From assembly GCF_019042275.1 (NCBI RefSeq), contig NZ_JAHQCW010000023.1:32695-96694 (forward strand): DNA of 64,000 bases, read 5' to 3'. The position numbers were made by a program, and so were the translations under genes. The notes beneath the pieces are model-generated. The model searched no databases, was not told the DNA's origin, and saw only the letters and a list, made by a program, of their open reading frames with translations. Origin of the DNA: Diplocloster agilis. Lineage in GTDB: Bacteria > Bacillota > Clostridia > Lachnospirales > Lachnospiraceae. This document shows, piece by piece, positions 33,197-40,609 of this stretch; positions within the stretch are counted from its first letter, which is position 1; every line of letters starts with the position of its first letter.

Positions 33197-34381
33197 ATGA
33201 AAAATTTTAGCAATTACAACGATTACAGCCTGAAAAAAGATCTGGCCTTTGAATCCAGGGCAATCCACGGAGCTCTTGGCAATGATCCGATGACAGGCGC
33301 AGTCAGCTTCCCTATTTTTCAAACGGCAACCTTTCGGCATAAAGCACTGGGACAATCTACCGGCTATGATTACAGCCGGCTTCAGAATCCGACCAGACAG
33401 GAATTGGAGCGTACTATGGCGATCCTGGAGGAAGGGACGGAGGCCTTCGCTTTTTCCAGCGGACAGGCCGCGAATATGGCGCTGTTTACCTGGCTGAATC
33501 CCGGGGATCATCTCATTCTTTCGGATGACATCTACGGCGGAACCTTCCGTATCGTGGATACCATATTCCACAAATACGGAGTGGATTATACGTATGTGGA
33601 TATGTCGGAGTTAGATCAGGTGAAAGCCGCGATTACCGATAAAACAAAAATGTTTTTCATAGAGACCCCCACGAACCCCATGATGAAGGTGGCTGATATC
33701 CGGGTGTTATCCGACCTGGCAAAATCCATCGGCGCGATTACGGTCGTGGACAATACGTTCCTGACCCCTTATTTCCAGCGTCCGCTGACCTTGGGAGCCG
33801 ACGTGGTGGTTCACAGCGCGACCAAATACATCGGCGGCCACAACGACACCATATCCGGTATCGCTGTCACCAACAACGAAGAGATCGCCGCCCATATGAA
33901 AATTCAGTTAAAATCCCACGGGAACGGCCTGGCCGCTCTTGACTCCTGGCTGCTGATCCGGGGGCTTAAGACCCTGCCGATCCGCATGGACCGGCATAAT
34001 GAAAATGCTAAGGTGGTAGCCGAATGGCTGCGGACCCAGCCGAAAGTTAAAAAAGTCTACTATGTGGGCTTCCCGGATCACAAGGATTATGAAGTGACGT
34101 TAAAGCAGACCAGCGGCTTTGGCGGAATGATCTCCTTCGAGATGGATTCCTTTGAGACGGTGGAACGGATTCTGGAGAGAGTTGACATGATCATGTTTGC
34201 GGAGAGCCTCGGCGGAACGGAGACACTGATCACCTACCCCACCAGACAGACTCACGAGGACGTTCCGATGGACAGAAAGGAAGCGCTGGGGATCAATGAT
34301 AAATTCCTGCGTATTTCCATTGGTCTGGAAAATGTAAACGATATAATCAGAGATTTAGATCAGGCGATGAACGGAAAATGA
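33197..34381 (+). CDS. Cys/Met metabolism PLP enzyme (transsulfuration family)
   Basis: A 394-residue PLP-dependent enzyme of the cystathionine gamma-synthase/gamma-lyase/O-acetylhomoserine sulfhydrylase group. Visible are GYDYSRLQNPTRQELE, the SSGQAANMALF PLP-phosphate region, the PTNPMMKVADI segment and the PLP-lysine motif VVHSATKYIGGHNDTISG. The C-terminal SLGGTETLITYP fits the gamma-elimination/replacement group. Family resemblance alone does not decide between MetB, MetC and MccB/MGL activity. It overlaps dapF by 4 bp. Confidence 0.85.
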   Translation: MKNFSNYNDYSLKKDLAFESRAIHGALGNDPMTGAVSFPIFQTATFRHKALGQSTGYDYSRLQNPTRQELERTMAILEEGTEAFAFSSGQAANMALFTWLNPGDHLILSDDIYGGTFRIVDTIFHKYGVDYTYVDMSELDQVKAAITDKTKMFFIETPTNPMMKVADIRVLSDLAKSIGAITVVDNTFLTPYFQRPLTLGADVVVHSATKYIGGHNDTISGIAVTNNEEIAAHMKIQLKSHGNGLAALDSWLLIRGLKTLPIRMDRHNENAKVVAEWLRTQPKVKKVYYVGFPDHKDYEVTLKQTSGFGGMISFEMDSFETVERILERVDMIMFAESLGGTETLITYPTRQTHEDVPMDRKEALGINDKFLRISIGLENVNDIIRDLDQAMNGK

Positions 34382-35232
34382 AAAAAATAAAATTCACAAA
34401 AATGCAGGCATACGGAAACGACTACGTCTATATCGATGCCATACATCAGGAATTAGCAAAATTGCCGGAGCTGGCCAGGTTTGTCAGCGACCGGCATTTT
34501 GCCGTCGGCTCGGACGGCATGGTGTTAATCTGCCCCTCCGAAGTGTCGGATTTCCGCATGCGGATGTTCAATCCCGACGGATCGGAGGGGGAAATGTGCG
34601 GGAACGCCCTGCGCAGTGTGGCCAAATATGTCTATGACCATGGTTTTACAGATAAGACCCGGTTCCAGATCGAGACCTTCGGCGGGCTGCAGAACATAGA
34701 ACTGCAGGTGGAGAATCAGAAAGCGGTAAACATTACCGCCGACATCGGGCGCCCGGTACTGGACACCGGAAAAATACCGGTCAACACTCCGGCAGCGGAA
34801 TTTATCAACCAGCCGGTCCGGATATTGGACCGTGAATTTTATATTACGGCGGTGTCCTGGGGAAATCCCCACTGCGTCACTTTTGTGGAGAATACAAAAG
34901 ACTTCGATGTGGAAACCTACGGGAAAGCCATTGAGCATCATACCGAGCTGTTCCCGAACAAGACAAATGTCACCTTCGCGCAGGTGGTGCGCCGGGACTA
35001 CATCAAGATCCGCGAATGGGAGCGGGGAACCGGCGAGACGATCGGCTGTGGAACCGGATGCTGTACCGCGCTGGTCGCCGCCTCTTTGCTGGGCCTGACA
35101 GACCGGGAAGCCACGGTGGAACAGATCGGAGGGCCGCTTCATGTAAAATGGGATTCCGATACCGGGCACATGATTATGACAGGCTCCTCCCATACGGTAT
35201 TTGAAGCTGAGATCGAAGTACCCTTTCTATAA
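34378..35232 (+). CDS. dapF: Diaminopimelate epimerase
   Basis: A 284-residue DapF. The two catalytic cysteines are in GEMCGNALRS (near residue 75) and ETIGCGTGCC (near residue 224). It converts LL-DAP to meso-DAP for lysine and peptidoglycan. The ATGA overlap with the previous gene implies coupling. The MurE-type ligase gene follows after about 70 bp, so this pair supplies and uses meso-DAP. Confidence 0.95.
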   Translation: MKKIKFTKMQAYGNDYVYIDAIHQELAKLPELARFVSDRHFAVGSDGMVLICPSEVSDFRMRMFNPDGSEGEMCGNALRSVAKYVYDHGFTDKTRFQIETFGGLQNIELQVENQKAVNITADIGRPVLDTGKIPVNTPAAEFINQPVRILDREFYITAVSWGNPHCVTFVENTKDFDVETYGKAIEHHTELFPNKTNVTFAQVVRRDYIKIREWERGTGETIGCGTGCCTALVAASLLGLTDREATVEQIGGPLHVKWDSDTGHMIMTGSSHTVFEAEIEVPFL

Positions 35233-35301
35233 GAAAAAGGAAGATTCTAAAAAAGGAAGAATAGAAAACAGGAAGATTAGAAAACAGAGCGAGGAACCGG
35301 A

Positions 35302-36759
35302 ATGAAGTTAATACAACTATTAGAAAACCTAAATTATACCTGCATACAGGGAGATTTGCAGTCAGACATCACAGATCTGATCTATGACTCCAGAAAGGTG
35401 ACAGACGGCAGCTGTTTTTTGTGTATCAGCGGAACTGCGGTCGACGCCCACACCTTCATTCCCTCCGCCATAGAAAATGGGGCGGCGGCCATCATTGTGG
35501 AAAAACAGGTAAGCGTGCCTGATGGCATCACCGTCGTACAGGTGGAAGATACCCGGTACGCTCTGGCCATGATGTCCGCGGCCTGGTTCGGCCATCCGGC
35601 CGGCCGCATGACCACCATCGGAATCACGGGAACCAAAGGTAAAACCACCACAACCAACATGATCCGCCTCATTTTGGAAAAAGCCGGACACAAAGTGGGT
35701 ACCATCGGTACATTGGGAGCCTATATTGCCGGCAAGCAGATCAAGACCAAAAACACAACGCCCGAATCCTATGAGCTGCAGTCGCTGTTTTGCCAGATGG
35801 CGGACGCCGGCTGCGCCTATGTGATTATGGAGGTATCTTCCCAGGGCTTAAAGCTCAACCGGGTAGCCGGAATTCAGTTTGACTACGGCATATACCTGAA
35901 CCTTTCCGAAGATCACATCGCTCCCGGCGAGCATGAGTCTTTTGAAGAATACCGCTACTGTAAAAGCCTGCTGTTTCAGACCTGCGTTCACGGCCTGATC
36001 AACAGGGATGATCCCCACTGGCAGGAGATTCTGAAAAATCACACCTGCACGGTGGAGACCTTTGGAATGACCGGGGAATCGGATCTGTACGCCACCGACC
36101 GGGAACTGACCAAAGGCCCCGGCTTTCTGGGCAACACCTTCCGGATACACGGCCTGGCCGATGCCCGGATCGAGGTAAATATGCCCGGTAAATTCAGCAC
36201 CTACAACGCCCTCGCCGCGATTCACGTATGCTGCAGACTGAATATCCCCATGGACTGCATTCAACAGGGCTTAAGAGAGGCGTCCGTACGGGGCCGGGCC
36301 GAGGTGCTCCCGGGTCCCCGGGATTTCTCCATCATTATCGACTATGCCCACAACGCCCTCAGTATGGAAAATATCCTGACTACCCTGGCGGAATATAAAC
36401 CCGGCCGAATGATCTGCCTCTTCGGCGGCGGCGGAAACCGCGCCAGAAAACGTCGGTACGATATGGGCGAGATGTCCGCCAAATACGCCGACCTTACGGT
36501 GCTTACGACCGACAATCCCCGCTACGAGGAAGTGGCCGACATCAACAAAGATATCCAGAAGGGCCTGGCCAAATACAACGGCCCCTACCTGGAAATCGAT
36601 GACCGCGCCGAGGCGATCCGCTACTGCATCGAACATGCGAAGCCCGACGACATGATCGTGCTGATCGGAAAAGGACACGAAGAATACCAGGACATCCGCG
36701 GCGTGAAATATCCTTTTTCCGAACGGCAGATTGTTTTGGATTATTACGGGATCGGATAA
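35302..36759 (+). CDS. murE: UDP-MurNAc-tripeptide ligase (MurE)
   Basis: A 485-residue Mur ligase with P-loop GITGTKGKTTTTNMIR (near residue 110), the central domain with the EVSSQGLKLNRV loop and a C-terminal domain with TTDNPRYEEV. The DNPR motif is the one seen in meso-DAP-adding MurE enzymes, which agrees with the adjacent dapF. The start has GAGGAACCGGA upstream. It is placed away from a division gene cluster, so a second MurE elsewhere in the genome is possible. Confidence 0.87.
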   Translation: MKLIQLLENLNYTCIQGDLQSDITDLIYDSRKVTDGSCFLCISGTAVDAHTFIPSAIENGAAAIIVEKQVSVPDGITVVQVEDTRYALAMMSAAWFGHPAGRMTTIGITGTKGKTTTTNMIRLILEKAGHKVGTIGTLGAYIAGKQIKTKNTTPESYELQSLFCQMADAGCAYVIMEVSSQGLKLNRVAGIQFDYGIYLNLSEDHIAPGEHESFEEYRYCKSLLFQTCVHGLINRDDPHWQEILKNHTCTVETFGMTGESDLYATDRELTKGPGFLGNTFRIHGLADARIEVNMPGKFSTYNALAAIHVCCRLNIPMDCIQQGLREASVRGRAEVLPGPRDFSIIIDYAHNALSMENILTTLAEYKPGRMICLFGGGGNRARKRRYDMGEMSAKYADLTVLTTDNPRYEEVADINKDIQKGLAKYNGPYLEIDDRAEAIRYCIEHAKPDDMIVLIGKGHEEYQDIRGVKYPFSERQIVLDYYGIG

Positions 36760-36784
36760 CGCCTTTAAAAACAGCAAAAACCTC

Positions 36785-36813
36785 TTTACAGATTCATGGA
36801 AATATGGTAAAGT
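36785..36813 (+). promoter_or_regulatory. Promoter of rplS
   Basis: TTTACA (36785-36790), 17 bp, TAAAGT (36808-36813). The leader before rplS is about 75 nt. It has no structure I can firmly call an L19 leader. Confidence 0.5.
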
Positions 36814-36893
36814 TAATTGCTGTGAGAAGAAAGAGATGGTCCTCTGTTACCAAAGGGTATTAAGAACATCCGAATATCAAGGAGGTTCACAAC

Positions 36894-37241
36894 ATGAACG
36901 AAATTATTAAAGGACTCGAAGCTGAGCAGGCGAAAGCAGAGCTTCCCGTATTTCACGTAGGCGATACCGTGAAAGTATACGGAAAAATCAAAGAGGGTAA
37001 TCGCGAAAGAATCCAGGTGTTCGAAGGAATCGTAATGAAGAGACAGAACGGAGGAATCCGGGAAACATTTACGGTAAGAAAGAATTCCAACGGAATCGGC
37101 GTAGAAAAAACCTGGCCGCTGCATTCTCCTAACGTGGAAAAAGTGGAAGTTGTCAGACGTGGTAAAGTAAGACGTGCGAAACTGAACTACTTAAGAGGCC
37201 GTGTTGGTAAGAGAGCGAAAGTAAAAGAGCTGGTAAAATAA
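36894..37241 (+). CDS. rplS: Ribosomal protein L19
   Basis: A 115-residue L19 with [35 protein letters not shown] and a basic C-terminus ending in [17 protein letters not shown]. It sits at the 30S-50S interface. AAGGAGGTTCACAAC precedes the ATG. A strong terminator follows, so it is a single-gene unit. Confidence 0.97.
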   Translation: MNEIIKGLEAEQAKAELPVFHVGDTVKVYGKIKEGNRERIQVFEGIVMKRQNGGIRETFTVRKNSNGIGVEKTWPLHSPNVEKVEVVRRGKVRRAKLNYLRGRVGKRAKVKELVK

Positions 37242-37252
37242 GAAGCCGAAAT

Positions 37253-37287
37253 GGGGACAAGTACTTACGTATATTGTCCCCTTTTTT
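37253..37287 (+). terminator. Terminator after rplS
   Basis: GGGGACAAGTAC pairs with GTATATTGTCCCC (one mismatch region), followed by TTTTTT. Confidence 0.9.
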
Positions 37288-37337
37288 GATTCAATCGAAA
37301 GGTTCTTTTATAATGAAGCAGGAAGGCGGGTAGGCAT

Positions 37338-37916
37338 ATGGCCAGACGGGGCTTGACCTTTGTACAAAAGGAAAAGAAGCTGAATATGAATCTTGTGAAA
37401 AAGATTCTGGAGTGGATATTTGAAATCGCCGTGGTATTGTTCCTGGCGTTTGTGCTCGTTTATTTCTTTGGAGAAAAAGTGGTGAATGTGGGGGAATCCA
37501 TGTCTCCGACTCTGGAAAATGGGGACACGGTATTGGTGAATAAGCTGAATTATTCGATTACCGGACCCAGCCGGGGAGACGTGGTAGTATTCAAACCTCA
37601 TGGAAATGAAAACACCCATTATTATATAAAAAGAGTGATAGGCCTTCCCGGGGAAACCGTGGAGATCAGGGACGGAAAGATCTATATAGACGGAGAAGTC
37701 CTGGAGGAAGAGCTTGAGACGGAACCGGTCCTGGAAGCCGGAGTGGCCGCATCGCCGGTGGAGCTGGGGGAAGACGAATATTTCGTGCTGGGCGATAACC
37801 GCAATAACAGTGAGGACAGCCGGTCCGCCGATGTAGGTGACGTGCTGAAGAAGCATATGCTGGGGAAAGCCTGGTTTGTCCTGTCGCCGAAAGAACGATT
37901 TGGCTATCTGAAATAA
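37338..37916 (+). CDS. lepB: Signal peptidase I (first of two)
   Basis: A 192-residue type I signal peptidase with one membrane helix (about residues 25-45). The catalytic Ser54 is in VGESMSPTLENGD and Lys98 in HYYIKRVIGLPGE. The GDNRNNSEDSR box is present. It cleaves signal peptides of exported proteins on the outer face of the membrane. It is followed by rbgA and, after that, by a second signal peptidase gene. Confidence 0.95.
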   Translation: MARRGLTFVQKEKKLNMNLVKKILEWIFEIAVVLFLAFVLVYFFGEKVVNVGESMSPTLENGDTVLVNKLNYSITGPSRGDVVVFKPHGNENTHYYIKRVIGLPGETVEIRDGKIYIDGEVLEEELETEPVLEAGVAASPVELGEDEYFVLGDNRNNSEDSRSADVGDVLKKHMLGKAWFVLSPKERFGYLK

Positions 37917-37942
37917 ATAGTGTAGAATGAGAGGTATAACAG

Positions 37943-38845
37943 ATGAATGTGCAATGGTATCCGGGGCATATGACGAAAGCCAAACGGATGATGCAGGAAA
38001 ATATAAAGCTGATCGATTTGATCATCGAGCTGCTGGATGCGCGGGTGCCCTTAAGCAGCCGGAACCCGGATATCGACGAACTGGGAAAGAATAAGGCCCG
38101 GCTGATTCTTTTAAATAAAGCGGATCTGGCGGATGAACGCGTGAACGATGCCTGGATGGAATATTTTAAGGCCCGGGGCTGTTTTGTGGTGAAGGTGAAC
38201 GCAAAAAGCGGGGCCGGCCTGAAACAGATCCAGCCTGTGGTTCAGGAGGCCTGCCGGGAAAAGATCGAGCGGGACCGCAGAAGAGGTATCTTAAACAGAC
38301 CGGTGCGTGCGATGGTGGTCGGCATCCCGAATGTGGGCAAATCCACGTTTATCAACAGCTTCGCGGGGAAAGCCTGCACAAAGACCGGAAATAAACCGGG
38401 GGTGACGAAGGGGGCCCAGTGGATCAAGCTGAACAAACAGCTGGAACTATTGGATACGCCCGGAATCCTGTGGCCAAAATTCGAAGACCAGCAGGTGGGA
38501 ATGAAGCTGGCTATGATCGGTTCCATTAAGGATGAAATCCTGAACACGGAGGAATTAGCCTTGTCCTTGATCCGTTTTCTGCTGCACTGGTATCCGGAAG
38601 CGCTGGAAAAGAGATACCAGCTGGCAGATGAGTTAGCAGCCGGCACGGACCCGGTCGCTGTATTGGAGAGCGTGGCCAAAGTCCGGGGATGTCTCGTAAA
38701 GGGAAGCCAGTTTGATATTACCAAGGCTGCCGGTATTTTGCTGGATGATTATAGAAGCGGCCGCCTGGGACGGATTACCCTGGAGTTCCCGGACAGTGAT
38801 GAAGTTGGCGAAAAGTCAGAGACATCAGATCCCAGGCAAGAATAG
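37943..38845 (+). CDS. rbgA: Ribosome biogenesis GTPase
   Basis: A 300-residue RbgA/YlqF. The GTPase motifs are circularly permuted: LLNKADLAD (G4) comes before GIPNVGKSTFINSF (G1) and DTPG (G3). The N-terminus NVQWYPGHMTKAKRMM is typical, and the C-terminal ANTAR-like domain is present. It acts in late 50S assembly. GAGAGGTATAACAG precedes the ATG. The gene lies between two signal peptidase genes. Confidence 0.95.
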   Translation: MNVQWYPGHMTKAKRMMQENIKLIDLIIELLDARVPLSSRNPDIDELGKNKARLILLNKADLADERVNDAWMEYFKARGCFVVKVNAKSGAGLKQIQPVVQEACREKIERDRRRGILNRPVRAMVVGIPNVGKSTFINSFAGKACTKTGNKPGVTKGAQWIKLNKQLELLDTPGILWPKFEDQQVGMKLAMIGSIKDEILNTEELALSLIRFLLHWYPEALEKRYQLADELAAGTDPVAVLESVAKVRGCLVKGSQFDITKAAGILLDDYRSGRLGRITLEFPDSDEVGEKSETSDPRQE

Positions 38846-38914
38846 AAAACAATATTAGAATACAAGGCAACAGCAAAGATGGTTTTAGCCACTTATCAGT
38901 AAGAGGAGAAAAGG

Positions 38915-39823
38915 ATGGCTCAGCAGGGAAGACATTTCAAACAAAAATCCGGTAAGCATACGGGCAAAAGGCAAAGAGATGAAGAACTGGATATCCGGCA
39001 GCGGCCGGATGCAGCCGACGTCCCTTTACCGGCAGCGAAACCGCCGTTAAGATCAGGCTTTGACCCAGTGACGGAACCAACGGAGGAAGCTGTCGGCTCA
39101 CGGTCGGAGCGCTCGAATCCGCCCCCGTCCAGGTCCGGTTCCACTAACGTGCGCAATAGCGCCGGACCGGCAGAAAAGAAAGCAAAAGAGAAAAAACGTT
39201 CCTATAATAATGTCGATGAGGAATGGCTGGTATCGGAGTCCCCATCCAGAAAGAAAACCCATAAGAAGAATAAGAATACCAGGGGAAGAAGCGTGGTTAA
39301 GAGCCTGATCAGCTGGATACTGTATCTGGCGGTCCTGGTGGGAATCGCGTTTCTGCTGGTTCACTTTGTGGGGCAGCGCACGGAAGTCATCGGCTCGTCC
39401 ATGGAGCATACGTTATACAACGGAGATAACATCATTGTGGATAAGATTTCCTACCGGTTCCACGAGCCGGAGCGGTTTGACGTGATCGTGTTTCCCTATC
39501 AGCATGAGGAAAACACCCATTATATAAAAAGGGTGATCGGTCTTCCCGGGGAGAGTGTCCGGATCGACGGGGAAGGAACGATCTTCATCAACGGGGAAGA
39601 GCTTCAGGAATCCTACGGCAGCGAAGTGATTAAGTCTCCCGGACTGGCCGCGGAAGAGATCCTGCTAGGCTCAGATGAGTATTTTGTCCTGGGGGACAAC
39701 AGGAATGCCAGTGCGGACAGCAGGGACCCTCAGGTGGGAAACGTGAAAAGAGATACGATTATCGGCAAGGCCTGGCTTAGAATCTGGCCACTGAATAAAA
39801 TAGAATTTATCAGACACCAATAG
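38915..39823 (+). CDS. lepB: Signal peptidase I with long cytoplasmic extension
   Basis: A 302-residue protein. Residues 1-125 are a charged, low-complexity cytoplasmic tail with K/R/E/P/S-rich sequence. One helix follows (about 130-151), and then the catalytic domain with Ser162 in GSSMEHTLYNGD, Lys205 in HYIKRVIGLPGE and GDNRNASADSR. The catalytic core matches the first signal peptidase at 37338, so it is a divergent paralog. The extension is about 100 residues longer than usual. Confidence 0.92.
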   Translation: MAQQGRHFKQKSGKHTGKRQRDEELDIRQRPDAADVPLPAAKPPLRSGFDPVTEPTEEAVGSRSERSNPPPSRSGSTNVRNSAGPAEKKAKEKKRSYNNVDEEWLVSESPSRKKTHKKNKNTRGRSVVKSLISWILYLAVLVGIAFLLVHFVGQRTEVIGSSMEHTLYNGDNIIVDKISYRFHEPERFDVIVFPYQHEENTHYIKRVIGLPGESVRIDGEGTIFINGEELQESYGSEVIKSPGLAAEEILLGSDEYFVLGDNRNASADSRDPQVGNVKRDTIIGKAWLRIWPLNKIEFIRHQ

Positions 39824-39835
39824 AGGCGGTAGAAA

Positions 39836-40492
39836 ATGAATAGCGAAGAACGACAGAGAAAAAAAGAGGAAAAACTGGAAAAAGAAATGGCGCGGCTGGA
39901 AGAAATGTGCGTCTATGAAAAACAGTACGCGGACAGAGGCTATATCTGCGGAATCGATGAGGTGGGCCGCGGCCCCTTAGCCGGGCCGGTAGTGGCGGCA
40001 GCGGTTATATTACCGAAGGACTGCCGGATTTTGTATGTGAATGACTCCAAAAAATTAAGTGAAAAGAAGCGGGAGCTTCTCTTTGACGAGATCATGGATC
40101 AGGCGGTCGCGGTGGAAGTGGGATTTGCAAGCCACGAGAGAATCGATAAGATCAATATATTACAGGCGACCTATGAGGCCATGCGCATGGCGGTAAAAAA
40201 TCTGAAGGTGCGCCCGGATCTGCTGTTAAATGATGCGGTTACCATACCGGGGATTGATATTGAGCAGGTCCCGATCATCAAAGGAGACGCTAAAAGCATA
40301 TCCATAGCGGCGGCCAGCATCATAGCCAAGGTGACAAGGGACCGGCTGATGGTGGAATATGACAAGCTGTTTCCTTACTATCATTTCAAGGATAATAAGG
40401 GATACGGAACGCAGGTACACAGGGAAGCCTTGGAAAAGATCGGACCGTGTGCCATACATAGAAAGACATTTATCAAAAATTTTGTGGCATAG
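39836..40492 (+). CDS. rnhB: Ribonuclease HII
   Basis: A 218-residue RNase HII with the active-site motif YICGIDEVGRGPLAGPVVAAAVIL (first Asp and Glu) and later Asp residues in LLNDAVTIPG and SKLSEKKRE-type segments. It removes ribonucleotides from DNA. GAGGCGGTAGAAA precedes the ATG. In many relatives a YraN-type gene follows, but here only about 115 bp without a convincing gene separate it from the M16C protease. Confidence 0.96.
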   Translation: MNSEERQRKKEEKLEKEMARLEEMCVYEKQYADRGYICGIDEVGRGPLAGPVVAAAVILPKDCRILYVNDSKKLSEKKRELLFDEIMDQAVAVEVGFASHERIDKINILQATYEAMRMAVKNLKVRPDLLLNDAVTIPGIDIEQVPIIKGDAKSISIAAASIIAKVTRDRLMVEYDKLFPYYHFKDNKGYGTQVHREALEKIGPCAIHRKTFIKNFVA

Positions 40493-40609
40493 CCGGAAAA
40501 CAATATGGCTAAACTATATAGGAACGCGCGGCAGTGCCGTACGCCCGCCCGAAGGACTTGTCTTTTCAATGTCCGGATGGATAAAAAAAGCATGAAGGGA
40601 TGGAAATAA

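Noticed and set aside
33197..34381. Specific assignment as metB or mccB
   Set aside because: The visible motifs are shared by the whole transsulfuration family and no cysteine or methionine biosynthesis gene adjoins it.
36814..36893. L19 leader RNA
   Set aside because: Position fits, but I could not recognise the conserved stems by eye.
40493..40609. yraN remnant between rnhB and the M16C gene
   Set aside because: A short frame of about 34 codons exists but shows no YraN motif and no good ribosome binding site.
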